DNA from: a virus
Virus record (IMG/VR): IMGVR_UViG_3300046787_000327
Coordinates: 48,952 to 112,951 of that record
DNA: 64,000 bases
Direction: 5' to 3' (one strand)
In this document: in pieces, positions 51,123 through 58,521 of the stretch
Numbering within the stretch: the first letter of the stretch is position 1
Layout: each line of letters begins with the position of its first letter
The notes under the pieces: model-generated
What the model was told of the DNA's origin: nothing
The model's database searches: none
What the model saw: only the letters and a program-made list of their open reading frames with translations
Made by a program: the position numbers and the translations under genes

Positions 51123-51295
51123 TACTTCCCCTCCAATACCCAGTTAATTGATTTAATGGTTTTATATATATAATACTTATCATCATCTAGTTGATATGAT
51201 TTACCTAGAGATTCTAATTCTTTCCATGACATTCCCGCTTTTTTAAGCAGGTTGTCACGGCTTGTGATTAGTTCTTCTTGAGTTTTAATGATCAT
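51122..51295 (-). CDS. Hypothetical protein
   Basis: 57 residues (MIIKTQEELITSRDNLLKKA onward), start and stop overlapping both neighbours (ATGA, TAATG). Helical, Lys-rich. Not recognised. Confidence 0.55.
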   Translation of the reverse strand: MIIKTQEELITSRDNLLKKAGMSWKELESLGKSYQLDDDKYYIYKTIKSINWVLEGK

Positions 51296-51477
51296 CCTAA
51301 GTCTACCTCAATGATTTGTCCAGTACCCTGCTTTGATACCTTCTTATGCCTACGCTTCATTGCTCTGGTTGCACCACTCTTAGTATGTGCATACCCAGAG
51401 TACCTCATGCTGTTATATTTAAATTCCCACCACCAGCCTCTGGCAATTTCTGGGTACTGTTTAATAGTTCCAATCAT
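51292..51477 (-). CDS. Small basic protein
   Basis: 61 residues: GWWWEFKYNSMRYSGYAHTK then ATRAMKRRHKKVSKQG. Beta hairpin plus basic helix, like small DNA- or RNA-binding phage proteins. ATGA overlaps. Confidence 0.6.
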   Translation of the reverse strand: MIGTIKQYPEIARGWWWEFKYNSMRYSGYAHTKSGATRAMKRRHKKVSKQGTGQIIEVDLG

Positions 51478-51677
51478 GACAACTCTTTCTCAATAGCCTC
51501 AATAATTAACTGGAATGCAGTTTGTAGTCCTTGATTAAATTCTTCATTGACATAGTTTCCGTCTTTGTATGTCGCAGCCAACTCCACTACTGCACGAAGG
51601 GCTAACTGCCAACCAGTATCGTATTTATCTGATGGACTTATTTCATTTATCTTTTCCAGCAATTCATCGTGGGTCAT
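51474..51677 (-). CDS. HDELL-type hypothetical, paralogue A
   Basis: 67 residues. MTHDELLEKINEISPSDKYD ... ALRAVVELAATYKDG ... IEAIEKELS. The HDELL / AVVEL / AIEKEL pattern also occurs in the next gene and in many actinophage small proteins. Function unknown. Confidence 0.65.
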   Translation of the reverse strand: MTHDELLEKINEISPSDKYDTGWQLALRAVVELAATYKDGNYVNEEFNQGLQTAFQLIIEAIEKELS

Positions 51678-51970
51678 CTCAACTCCTTCTCAATAGCCCT
51701 AATGGTGGGACAGGGGTATTCGTGATAAATAGCATCTTGACATTCCCAACAAGCACCATCTACATTTCTGTGCAATTCCACTACTGCAAGAAGAGCAAAT
51801 GAATGTTTTAATAGGTCATACCCTTTAGCAGTAACCTTTACACCGTCTTGTCCTTTATTAACTTCGCAGTCTAATTGACCTATTCTTTCTAGCAATTCAT
51901 CGTGAGACAAACGCTGCAATAACTCAGAATCTTCTTCTCTAATAACTTCTATTGCTTCATCCCGTGTCAT
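51674..51970 (-). CDS. HDELL-type hypothetical, paralogue B, Cys motif
   Basis: 98 residues from ATG 51970 (TAATG coupling). RLSHDELLERIGQLD ... FALLAVVELHRNVDG, CWECQDAIYHEYPCPTIRAI, IEKELR. The CxxC...C-P segment is the actinophage form of this family. Paralogue A lacks the Cys block. Confidence 0.68.
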   Translation of the reverse strand: MTRDEAIEVIREEDSELLQRLSHDELLERIGQLDCEVNKGQDGVKVTAKGYDLLKHSFALLAVVELHRNVDGACWECQDAIYHEYPCPTIRAIEKELR

Positions 51971-52176
51971 TAGTATCCTCCTAAGCACTCATTGCGAGTG
52001 TGTGATAATCTTGTTCGTGTGTAGTCCTTTTTGTTCGGGGCATAGAATTCTTCACCGCAAGCAAAACATGCACCAGTCCACTCACCAGCAAAGAAGTCAT
52101 AACGCATACCCTTGAAGTTGGCATACTTACGCTCTACAAAGGCTTCAAATGGGTCAGGAATCTCAAAGGTAATCAT
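51970..52176 (-). CDS. Zinc-finger hypothetical
   Basis: 68 residues. EWTGACFACGEEFYAPNKKD ... RLSHTRNECLGG gives C-x2-C...H-x4-C, a C2HC zinc site. Coupled to both neighbours. Possible nucleic-acid binder. Confidence 0.65.
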   Translation of the reverse strand: MITFEIPDPFEAFVERKYANFKGMRYDFFAGEWTGACFACGEEFYAPNKKDYTRTRLSHTRNECLGGY

Positions 52177-52304
52177 TTCTGAGGTGGCACACAGTCTAGA
52201 CAGAATGCTGCACCTGCACTTGCAACCTTAGCAGTAACAGGATCAACATAGAAAGTTGAAGCATCGTCAATGTGGCGACGGCATACAAAGCACTTGCGTG
52301 TCAT
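52173..52304 (-). CDS. Zinc-ribbon micro-protein
   Basis: 43 residues: RKCFVCRRHIDDASTFYVDP ... AAFCLDCVPPQK. Two CxxC pairs. ATGA and TAATG overlaps. Confidence 0.62.
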   Translation of the reverse strand: MTRKCFVCRRHIDDASTFYVDPVTAKVASAGAAFCLDCVPPQK

Positions 52305-52483
52305 TAGTTCCCATTCCACTTATAAGCAATATAGTTAAACATGTTAAGAGTTCCAACAAGAAACCAGAATGCAACCTTGTACATATTGAAGTCAGTTTCT
52401 GTAAGGGCATAGACAAGCAAGCCCAACGCAAAGAAGGCGAAAAATAGGTTCATACGGCCAATAAATTTATCTAAAGTAGTCAT
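52304..52483 (-). CDS. Two-TM small protein, leaderless
   Basis: 59 residues: NLFFAFFALGLLVYALTE and AFWFLVGTLNMFNYIAYKW. First gene after a clear promoter; ATG 52483 is six bases from TATACT. Membrane function unknown. Confidence 0.68.
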   Translation of the reverse strand: MTTLDKFIGRMNLFFAFFALGLLVYALTETDFNMYKVAFWFLVGTLNMFNYIAYKWNGN

Positions 52484-52489
52484 ATACTA

Positions 52490-52518
52490 AGTATACCCTT
52501 CGGCGCAAAATAAGTCAA
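52490..52518 (-). promoter_or_regulatory. Strong promoter, leaderless start (- strand)
   Basis: TTGACT (52518-52513), 17-bp spacer, TATACT (52495-52490), then six bases to ATG 52483. Drives the long coupled gene chain down to ~49 kb. A TGCACC-ACA-GGTGCA hairpin lies upstream at 52562-52576. Confidence 0.8.
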
Positions 52519-52583
52519 GTCTTTAAAGTTCGGCGACATAGAGGATCTGTAAACCATCCTATGCACCACAGGTGCACTAGCGG

Positions 52584-52769
52584 TTAGTATGGCCCCTCCA
52601 TAAACCAAACTAAATAAGCAATTACTTCCTCTGATCGTCCTGCCTTAATCATCTCATCTGGAGACATCCCAAAAGAATGGTTGTGTCCGTATAGCCATTG
52701 TCTGATATTTATAGGGTCTGTAAAGATAGCCCCTAGTAGTTCATTAATAATCTGGGTATTAGTCATCAT
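52584..52769 (-). CDS. DUF2384 (MbcA/ParS/Xre antitoxin)-like protein
   Basis: 61 residues from ATG 52769 (SD GGGAG). TDPINIRQWLYGHNHSFGMS, then PDEMIKAGRSEEVIAYL follows the toxin-binding domain of MbcA/ParS antitoxins (W..PN..L.G.(S/T)P.EL...G..EEV). There is no adjacent RES-type toxin, so it may neutralise a host toxin or be an orphan. Confidence 0.5.
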   Translation of the reverse strand: MMTNTQIINELLGAIFTDPINIRQWLYGHNHSFGMSPDEMIKAGRSEEVIAYLVWFMEGPY

Positions 52770-52848
52770 CGCTGCTCTCCCATATCTGTCCACATTTAGT
52801 ACAGGTAATACCTGCTTCTCGCATATAGTAAGTATGGCTGCATGTCAT
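52759..52848 (-). CDS. Zinc micro-protein
   Basis: 29 residues: MTCSHTYYMREAGITCTKCG, then IWESSDDD. Cys/His set looks like a single zinc ribbon. ATGA overlap with the upstream gene. Confidence 0.5.
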   Translation of the reverse strand: MTCSHTYYMREAGITCTKCGQIWESSDDD

Positions 52849-53135
52849 CTAGGAAATTCCTGTCTAATCTTCTGCTTCTTCTCAGCATGAGATAGTTGCA
52901 TGGCTTCTTTGAGGTTTTTAGGTTTCTTCCTGTTGCCATCATCATCACTTCTAATCTTAAGAGAATAGATCTGGGACTTAAACTCTGGGAATTTCTTTGC
53001 CAGTTTCTTAAGTAGTTTGTTATACTCTTCTGTCTCAAGCCTATTCTTGTGGTCTTCTAACTTTTGCAGGATTTCGATAGCCTCCTGGTTTAAGATAGAG
53101 TTAGCGTCAGTTGCAGATACTTTCCAAACAGTCAT
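52845..53135 (-). CDS. Coiled-coil hypothetical, leaderless
   Basis: 96 residues from ATG 53135, six bases from a GATACT hexamer. Long charged helix (AIEILQKLEDHKNRLETEEY; NKLLKKLAKKFPEFK) then basic tail. The upstream extension to 53189 would cover the promoter and was not used. Confidence 0.6.
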   Translation of the reverse strand: MTVWKVSATDANSILNQEAIEILQKLEDHKNRLETEEYNKLLKKLAKKFPEFKSQIYSLKIRSDDDGNRKKPKNLKEAMQLSHAEKKQKIRQEFPR

Positions 53136-53141
53136 GATATA

Positions 53142-53147
53142 AGTATC
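53142..53147 (-). promoter_or_regulatory. -10-like box, leaderless start (- strand)
   Basis: GATACTTA on the minus strand, six bases before ATG 53135; weak first base. Confidence 0.45.
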
Positions 53148-53174
53148 CCATAAAGGGCACGGTATGTCAACTAC

Positions 53175-53183
53175 TGCTATAAT
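53175..53183 (+). promoter_or_regulatory. Extended -10, leaderless start
   Basis: TGCTATAAT six bases before ATG 53190; divergent from the minus-strand promoter ~30 bp away. Confidence 0.7.
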
Positions 53184-53189
53184 ATTCAA

Positions 53190-53891
53190 ATGAACTTAGT
53201 ATACATTTGTCGTGAGGGCGAAAATGAAGAACTTAGATACTCACTCAGATCAGTATGCAAAAATATCGAAAATCCCAGGGTATGGGTAGTAGGCGGTAAG
53301 CCAGACTGGTATACAGGTAATCACCTAAAGGTAAAGCAATCCCAGACTAAGTACCAGAATGTAGTAAATAACCTAGATGCTATTGTCCGTAGCCCAGAAA
53401 TCCCTAATGACTTCGTAATAATGAATGATGATTTCTTTATCATAAAGCCTATAGATAAGGTTGAGGCTTATCATGGAGGACTGTTGCAGGATAAGATAGA
53501 AGTCTTTACTCACAACCTTGGCTCATCATTTTACATTAAACTATTAAAGAACACACATAACAGGCTAGTACATATGGGCTTTGAGAACCCACTGGATTAC
53601 TCTATCCATGTGCCTATGGAGTTTAATAAAGAAAAGTTATCCACAGTGATCAAGCCCAGGATGTCCTATCGTACCCTATATGGCAATATTTATGGGGTAG
53701 AGGGGACTCAAATCACTGATGTTAAAAAGCATAGAGGACAGACCATGGCCTGGGCTAACACAGATATCCAAGACCTACCATACTTATCCACAAGCGATGC
53801 TTCATTCGTGGATGTACATAAGTCTATCCTTAAAGACATGTTCCCAGAGCCATGTAAGTTTGAGAAAAAATCCAGGGTAAATCGTGGATGA
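53190..53891 (+). CDS. Stealth-like / glycosyltransferase-like protein
   Basis: 233 residues. ENEELRYSLRSVCKNIENPR, WVVGGKPDWY and PNDFVIMNDDFFIIKPI match conserved regions 1 and 2 of Stealth (hexose-1-phosphate transferase) proteins, including the N-D-D nucleotide-sugar/metal motif. Later His residues (HNLGSSFYIKLLKNTHNRLV) fit region 3. It may decorate phage DNA, virions or host glycans. Two TTATCCACA sites occur in its coding sequence. Confidence 0.7.
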   Translation: MNLVYICREGENEELRYSLRSVCKNIENPRVWVVGGKPDWYTGNHLKVKQSQTKYQNVVNNLDAIVRSPEIPNDFVIMNDDFFIIKPIDKVEAYHGGLLQDKIEVFTHNLGSSFYIKLLKNTHNRLVHMGFENPLDYSIHVPMEFNKEKLSTVIKPRMSYRTLYGNIYGVEGTQITDVKKHRGQTMAWANTDIQDLPYLSTSDASFVDVHKSILKDMFPEPCKFEKKSRVNRG

Positions 53892-54204
53892 AGCCATACT
53901 CTATATACTCTATAGCCCTATACATAAGGCAGTCAAGATAGGCATATCAGATATATCAGGTAAGAGGTTTAAAGCCCATAGGACCAAAGGATGGGTATTG
54001 GTTTCATATTGGCATTTTTTCGAACGGGATAAGGCAAGAGCCGTAGAATCTATAGTACTAAATACACTAAGAGAAAGATACGGACATTATCTAGATAAGG
54101 CTGATATGCCACAAGGTGGGTTTACAGAGACATTTGATGCAAATAAGGTTACTAGACGGATGTTGATCAGAATGGTCAATAAGGCGATTAAAGTTAGCCA
54201 ATAA
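53884..54204 (+). CDS. GIY-YIG-like (T5orf172-type) protein
   Basis: 106 residues overlapping the previous gene by 8 bases. ILYILYSPIHKAVKIGISDI, GKRFKAHRTKGW resembles the GIY-YIG/T5orf172 nuclease domain start (strand, loop, VKIGIS). The later catalytic Arg/Glu are plausible (ERDKARAVESIVLNTLRERY). Small nuclease or nucleic-acid binder. Confidence 0.6.
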   Translation: MDEAILYILYSPIHKAVKIGISDISGKRFKAHRTKGWVLVSYWHFFERDKARAVESIVLNTLRERYGHYLDKADMPQGGFTETFDANKVTRRMLIRMVNKAIKVSQ

Positions 54205-54310
54205 CTATATCTGATTTACCCTTGCATTTTGGACATTGAGCAGTTGGGTTAGGAGTTCCATAGGCTATTTCAAACATATATCCACAATCAAAACAGAGTA
54301 CTTTAGGCAT
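54194..54310 (-). CDS. Zinc-ribbon micro-protein, leaderless
   Basis: 38 residues: VLCFDCGYMFEIAYG then QCPKCKGKSDIV; two CxxC pairs. ATG 54310 follows TGCTATACT by six bases. Its 3' end overlaps the plus-strand GIY-YIG-like gene by 11 bases. Confidence 0.65.
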   Translation of the reverse strand: MPKVLCFDCGYMFEIAYGTPNPTAQCPKCKGKSDIVIG

Positions 54311-54316
54311 GACTTA

Positions 54317-54325
54317 AGTATAGCA
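54317..54325 (-). promoter_or_regulatory. Extended -10, leaderless start (- strand)
   Basis: TGCTATACT on the minus strand before ATG 54310. Confidence 0.65.
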
Positions 54326-54329
54326 TAAG

Positions 54330-54900
54330 GTGTTGTAATACCTTAATTTGGATCATCTTAAGGTGTTATAGACACTTAAAGTAAATGGCGTTTTACTTTA
54401 AAATAGAGAAATGTTTTAAAGTTTCTTACATAGTTATCCACAGGTTTGATACCCCTAAAATGTTAGTTATCCACAGGTTTATCCACAGATAAATATTACT
54501 GATTAGATTGTTTGTCATTCTAGAAGTGGAGTGAAGTGGAGGATAGTGGTTTATAGAACATTTTCATTGAAGGGATCGTAATCCTAACGGGCCAAACCCC
54601 CTATCCCCAAACCTTTTATCCCCCTTATACCACATATCCCCAAACATGTCAAACCCTATATCTCATATGCATGATAGCACCAAACCATCTGTTTGTCAAG
54701 TATTGTTTGTACCAAACACCTATGACAAATTTGATCAAATATCGACAATTTGTTTTATAATTAATTATTAATTAAATAAATTAAAAAGAAATAAATAAAA
54801 AACAAATTGTTTTTAATTGTTTTATATATAGGGTTTGTATATAGTACTATAGGGATTTGGTATCAGATGTTGTTTGATATCCCCTGGCAGAAACGGCCTG
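54330..54900. other. Candidate replication origin
   Basis: A 650-base gene-free gap. Three perfect DnaA boxes TTATCCACA lie in tandem at 54434-54442, 54467-54475 and 54479-54487. About 250 bp downstream is an extreme A+T tract (54745-54850) that could act as the unwinding element. Short palindrome-like words (AATTTGATCAAAT) and two copies of CTTAAGGTGTT-like sequence are also present. The phage encodes helicase, primase and polymerase but no initiator was recognised, so host DnaA could start replication here. Confidence 0.6.
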
Positions 54901-54980
54901 GTACGGGGAAGAGAAAAGGCCCTTCGTAATGTCGTGCAGTATACCATCTACCACTGACAAGCCAGGTACGGGGAAAAGAA

Positions 54981-55178
54981 TTAGTCCTTCGTAATCTTAT
55001 TTTCGATTTGATCCTGCCACGTTTTTGGGCGGGGAGGGAAGAAAGCCTTGAATGTTACTATACTATAGAGCATACCACATATAGCACCTACAGCCTTATC
55101 AAACTCTATAGAGTCATGAGGAGTATCGTGTCTATGGGATGTATTCTTATACATCTGTGCGAAATGGTCTCTACTCAT
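54981..55178 (-). CDS. Hypothetical protein, leaderless
   Basis: 65 residues from ATG 55178 (six bases after TATAAT). MSRDHFAQMYKNTSHRHDTP ... DKAVGAICGMLYSIVTFKAF. One hydrophobic helix (~30-50). The last codons lie inside an iteron copy. Function unknown. Confidence 0.6.
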   Translation of the reverse strand: MSRDHFAQMYKNTSHRHDTPHDSIEFDKAVGAICGMLYSIVTFKAFFPPRPKTWQDQIENKITKD

Positions 55179-55184
55179 ACCCTG

Positions 55185-55214
55185 ATTATAGCATCCAAAC
55201 ATTATATTTGACAA
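55185..55214 (-). promoter_or_regulatory. Promoter, leaderless start (- strand)
   Basis: TTGTCA (55214-55209), 18-bp spacer, TGC-TATAAT (55190-55185), six bases to ATG 55178. The rest of 55215-55400 holds repeats, two GACGTC sites and no credible gene. Confidence 0.7.
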
Positions 55215-55400
55215 ACCTTGTTTGGTATGGTATGGGGAAAAGAATTTGATCTTCGTAATCTAAATCTGGGGAAAATATACTTGACTTCGTAATGTTTGTT
55301 TGGTAAAATGCAAATTGGGTGGTTTGTCCGATATGTCCGATTTGACGTCCAGGACGTCCCCACCCCCAGGCTTTTGTCAAGCCCAGGGGATCAGGGAGAA

Positions 55401-55709
55401 CTAGTCTTCTTCTGCTTCTTTCTTAGCCTGCTTCTTATTGTAAGCAAACACCAAGATACTTCCTAGATTAATCTCATCAAGGACTTCGAAATCTGATTCC
55501 TCAACCTCTAGTAACTCTAGTAACATCTTGTATGTTTCGTTAATCATTTCTTCGCCTAGTGGGGTTACTTCTTTAACAATCCCCTCGGCAATCATGTAGG
55601 CAAGTGGGCAACCCAAATCATTGTATTCCATAAACGCTGAGAAATCCTCATCATTACGGAACTCAATCCATAGTTGTCCTACTACGCCTGCCTTATCTGC
55701 AAACTCCAT
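55401..55709 (-). CDS. Acidic hypothetical
   Basis: 102 residues, strongly acidic (EEMINETYKMLLELLEVEES; KKQAKKEAEED tail). WIEFRNDEDFSAFMEYNDLG suggests an alpha/beta core. DNA-mimic or regulator roles are only conjecture from charge. Confidence 0.6.
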   Translation of the reverse strand: MEFADKAGVVGQLWIEFRNDEDFSAFMEYNDLGCPLAYMIAEGIVKEVTPLGEEMINETYKMLLELLEVEESDFEVLDEINLGSILVFAYNKKQAKKEAEED

Positions 55710-55711
55710 AT

Positions 55712-55933
55712 TTATCTCCCTTTGGTTTCTTCCATAAGTTTATCATACTCTTCTTGTGCAGTCAAGGCTAAAACATCAAACCTCTTAAACACGATTACTG
55801 GTAGATTTCTTACCAAGTAATATCCTACTCGCTCTAAGTCAATCGAAAAATCTTCCGTAAGGAGTTTCGCTAACTGTTCTGCTTTTCTTGATTCTTTAGT
55901 ATGTACTGGAGTTGCTCTTATACTTCTAGCCAT
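55712..55933 (-). CDS. Hypothetical protein
   Basis: 73 residues: basic N-terminus (MARSIRATPVHTKESRKAEQ), helical rest with FKRFDVLALTAQEEYDKLME. Ribosome site GGGAG upstream. Followed two bases later by the acidic gene, so they may form an operon and a charge-complementary pair. Confidence 0.6.
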   Translation of the reverse strand: MARSIRATPVHTKESRKAEQLAKLLTEDFSIDLERVGYYLVRNLPVIVFKRFDVLALTAQEEYDKLMEETKGR

Positions 55934-55964
55934 GATACTCCCTTCCTGTTAATTGTACCGCAAA

Positions 55965-56035
55965 AGTTAGGGGGAGGCAAACCCCATGCTTACCTCCCCA
56001 CTGCCACCGTAGACCCCTCTGTGGTGGCTTATGGC
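55965..56035 (-). terminator. Double-hairpin terminator (- strand)
   Basis: Downstream of the minus-strand gene ending at 56039: hairpin GCCACC/GGTGGC, then GGGGAGG/CCTCCCC (loop ~14) followed by TAACTTTT. Ends the 57-56 kb operon. Confidence 0.65.
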
Positions 56036-56038
56036 CTG

Positions 56039-56383
56039 CTATGCAGGAACTCTATCATATGCATTAATGAATGCCTCAAAATCTACGGGCACATTATCAG
56101 TAATAGTCTTGTTAACAAAGTCAATGACTACCGTCTGCTCGCCTAGGTCAAAGTTAGTACCTGATACCGCATAGATACCAAAGCCTGTCTCATCTAGGAT
56201 GCTATCTGAAATAAGATAACTAATCATCATTCTGGTCCCATACGTAGAATCAAACCAGCGAGGCTTGGCATGCACAAGTGCTGCAGCAATGTCAGTCTCC
56301 CATGAGTCTTGGCCCCAGTGTGAGTATAGAACTACGGATGAATCAGTACCATCCTTGAATACAAAATTAATACGGGCTCCCAT
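56039..56383 (-). CDS. Hypothetical protein
   Basis: 114 residues. NFVFKDGTDSSVVLYSHWGQ, SWETDIAAALVHAKPRW ... FGIYAVSGTNFDLGEQTVVI. Beta-rich with helix, a pattern recalling small phage proteins of unknown role. TAATG coupling with the upstream gene. Confidence 0.65.
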   Translation of the reverse strand: MGARINFVFKDGTDSSVVLYSHWGQDSWETDIAAALVHAKPRWFDSTYGTRMMISYLISDSILDETGFGIYAVSGTNFDLGEQTVVIDFVNKTITDNVPVDFEAFINAYDRVPA

Positions 56384-56535
56384 TACTCTTCATCCAATCT
56401 CTCTAGTGCTACGATGCTAATGTCATACAGAATTTCCTTGTATACCTCGTCCATCTCTTCGGTATCAGTGTTAGCCTCAAAACTCATATACTGTCCTGTT
56501 GGCTCGTGTATTACTTCAATTGACCATTTTGGCAT
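56383..56535 (-). CDS. Small acidic hypothetical
   Basis: 50 residues (MPKWSIEVIHEPTGQYMSFE ... DISIVALERLDEE). Both ends overlap neighbours by one base. Function unknown. Confidence 0.6.
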   Translation of the reverse strand: MPKWSIEVIHEPTGQYMSFEANTDTEEMDEVYKEILYDISIVALERLDEE

Positions 56536-57050
56536 TATCGTCCACCTAGGTCAAACCATGTATCTTCTGTTTCTACATCTTTGTTTTCTGTCATTTGGGT
56601 CTCCTCTGTTGGGTTCTCTAATTTTAGCATTTCTTCTTCGGTAATGCAAATCGGGCATCGCTCATAGTCATAGTATCTATCATTAATTAATTGGCCATCA
56701 TCTTCCATCTCTTCCCCGCAACCTTCGCAGTAGTACCAGTATGAAGAGACTTTGATTTGGATAACGCACTCTTCCTCATTTGGTGCGGGGACCTCGGTAA
56801 TGAAGTATCCTAATCTATTTATATAGTGAAAGCCATTCCAGATATAAGAACCACCATCATCACCATCACCATAGGTCCAGATACAGAGTGGATTCTGCTG
56901 CTTAACAAACTCATACTCATCACCATATGTCTCAAACATAATGCCTGAACCTGATTCATCTTGGAATGAGGCATTCTTGTCTATATGATTAGTGATAGGC
57001 TTGTAAGTGGCTGTCCACTCTTCCATTGTCATTTCTTTAAAGTCGCTCAT
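56535..57050 (-). CDS. Zinc-containing hypothetical
   Basis: 171 residues. YYCEGCGEEMEDDGQLINDR ... ERCPICITEEE gives a four-Cys zinc site (~107-135); highly acidic overall. Tandem TATACTTATAAT lies ~30 bases upstream of the ATG. First gene of a three-gene operon ending at the terminator near 55.97 kb. Confidence 0.68.
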   Translation of the reverse strand: MSDFKEMTMEEWTATYKPITNHIDKNASFQDESGSGIMFETYGDEYEFVKQQNPLCIWTYGDGDDGGSYIWNGFHYINRLGYFITEVPAPNEEECVIQIKVSSYWYYCEGCGEEMEDDGQLINDRYYDYERCPICITEEEMLKLENPTEETQMTENKDVETEDTWFDLGGR

Positions 57051-57096
57051 GGGGTGTCTTTCTACTAGGGTATATTATAAGTATAGCGGTTTGATA

Positions 57097-57351
57097 TTAA
57101 TCTGTCAACTTCATACGGACAATATCATAGGCATCAATCGCCCCTGCTGTGTAATCAGACATGGCATCTTCGTTCTCCTGGATATACTCATCACGCAGTA
57201 GGGTTAGTTCTTCAATACGCCCCTTTACAAATGACAACAGATCCTGGGTAACATTATCCTCTGCACAATCTCCGCAGTAGGTTTCATCTCCATGTGAATA
57301 AGGAAGAGAAGTTCCACATCCATTGCACCAAGACTCATCATACATTCCCAT
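57097..57351 (-). CDS. Zinc-ribbon hypothetical
   Basis: 84 residues. ESWCNGCGTSLPYSHGDETY, CGDCAEDN: four Cys zinc ribbon; then a long acidic helix. TAATG coupling with the upstream gene. Confidence 0.68.
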   Translation of the reverse strand: MGMYDESWCNGCGTSLPYSHGDETYCGDCAEDNVTQDLLSFVKGRIEELTLLRDEYIQENEDAMSDYTAGAIDAYDIVRMKLTD

Positions 57352-57557
57352 TACTCAACCTCAATCACTGGTAGGTAGTCTGCATTAAAGATTAGTGAGT
57401 AGGCAGATGACAAACCTTCTGCATATCCTTCTGCATGGGTGCGTTCCATAGAGAGCATTGCATCAGAGTAGTCGTCCTCTTCTTCCTCTTTAGCAATCTC
57501 ATTGAACTCAGCCCAAGCCTTATCAATCATTTGCTTTAGCATTTCTTGTGGGGTCAT
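57351..57557 (-). CDS. Helical hypothetical
   Basis: 68 residues from ATG 57557 (AAGGAGA site). MLKQMIDKAWAEFNEIAKEE ... HAEGYAEGLSSAYSLI. Own promoter TTGACA-18-TACAAT (57596-57625) within the upstream gene. Function unknown. Confidence 0.62.
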   Translation of the reverse strand: MTPQEMLKQMIDKAWAEFNEIAKEEEEDDYSDAMLSMERTHAEGYAEGLSSAYSLIFNADYLPVIEVE

Positions 57558-57567
57558 TTGTTTCTCC

Positions 57568-58095
57568 TTAGCAGTGAAAATCAATTGGTACTAAAAATTG
57601 TAGCAGACCTGATTTGGATTTGTCAAGTCGCTCTGGCAGGTATCCCATGTGTGCTGTGTATTCAACCATATCGTAAAAGTAGGAGTCAGATGTATAACTA
57701 TCTGATAACAGTTCCCCTGCCTTTTTGATATAGTATGAGTTCATATCAAATCGGTTCTCATCAGCAGGTAGTCCACTGTTTGAGATGTAGTCAACGATAT
57801 CACTCATAAACTTATCAGTCTTGATACGCTTTAGCATATGGTTCATCTCATCAATACGAGCCTGCTTGCATGATTGGATAATCTCATTAAACTTGTCAGG
57901 GTCTTCTGTATAAGACACAACCATATCAGATGAGTTCTCATACTGTGAGTCAGACCAACGCCCTCCTCCAACTACATGCCAGTCAGACCATTCAACAAAG
58001 TTGCCTCCGTCATCATTAATTAATCTAGCAACAACTTGGTTAAAAGCGTCTTCTTTATCTTCAGCCTCAACAGCCCACCAATGTAATGTATGCAT
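57568..58095 (-). CDS. Hypothetical protein
   Basis: 175 residues. MHTLHWWAVEAEDKEDAFNQ ... FVEWSDWHVVGGGRWSDSQY: a beta domain of the type seen in early phage proteins, then helices. TAATG coupled to an acidic gene upstream. Family not recognised. Confidence 0.65.
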   Translation of the reverse strand: MHTLHWWAVEAEDKEDAFNQVVARLINDDGGNFVEWSDWHVVGGGRWSDSQYENSSDMVVSYTEDPDKFNEIIQSCKQARIDEMNHMLKRIKTDKFMSDIVDYISNSGLPADENRFDMNSYYIKKAGELLSDSYTSDSYFYDMVEYTAHMGYLPERLDKSKSGLLQFLVPIDFHC

Positions 58096-58289
58096 TAGTC
58101 TTCTGTCTCCCCGTCTTCGTCCTCATCTTCGTAGACTTCTTCAGCCATTTCTTCTACATTAATTGAATAGACTTCTGAGAACATTGTGTAATCTTCCCAC
58201 TTCCAGCCTTGCTCTTCTGCTTCCTCAACTGAGTTAGCCTCTACTTCGTATTCAAGGTCTACTCGTACTTTTACATAATACTGTGGCAT
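58095..58289 (-). CDS. Small acidic protein
   Basis: 64 residues with AAAGGAG site. YYVKVRVDLEYEVEANSVEE AEEQ then a poly-Asp/Glu tail (EVYEDEDEDGETED). Sequence is like DUF-type 'VEAxSxEEAE' proteins. Possible DNA mimic by charge. Confidence 0.62.
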   Translation of the reverse strand: MPQYYVKVRVDLEYEVEANSVEEAEEQGWKWEDYTMFSEVYSINVEEMAEEVYEDEDEDGETED

Positions 58290-58313
58290 TTGGGTCTCCT
58301 TTTGTTGTATATA

Positions 58314-58520
58314 TTAATTATAGGGGTTGGTGTTGATTTTTACAACTTGTGGGGATGTGATGTTAGTCACAGGCTCCTTGACTGTAGCATCTTCCCAGCC
58401 TAAGAGGATCAGTTCATTAGGATAATCACACACACAGGTGGGGGACTGCTTAAAATCCTGGGTAGTGACTTCAAACATAGTATCACAGTATGTACAGATA
58501 AGGTTATACTTAAGCCACAT
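58314..58520 (-). CDS. Cys-containing hypothetical
   Basis: 68 residues. NLICTYCDTMFEVTTQDFKQ, CVCDYP: four Cys in zinc-ribbon spacing, then a beta tail. Function unknown. It starts two bases after the upstream gene. Confidence 0.62.
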   Translation of the reverse strand: MWLKYNLICTYCDTMFEVTTQDFKQSPTCVCDYPNELILLGWEDATVKEPVTNITSPQVVKINTNPYN

Positions 58521-58521
58521 A

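Larger units (their letters stand above)
54911..55295. repeat. Iteron-like repeats GGGGAAAAG...CTTCGTAAT
   Basis: Four degenerate direct copies near 54903-54931, 54967-54995, 55233-55261 and 55265-55291; consensus GGGGAAAAGAA, ~6 variable bases, CTTCGTAAT. A fifth copy at 58708-58734 lies in the -35 region of a minus-strand promoter. Adjacent to the origin candidate. Confidence 0.6.

Noticed and set aside
53637-53792. Two TTATCCACA sites as origin core
   Set aside because: They are inside the Stealth-like coding region and 150 bp apart; the tandem trio at 54434-54487 is stronger. They may still add to DnaA loading.
55186-55380. 64-codon minus-strand frame
   Set aside because: Covers a strong promoter, iteron repeats and GACGTC sites; no ribosome site.
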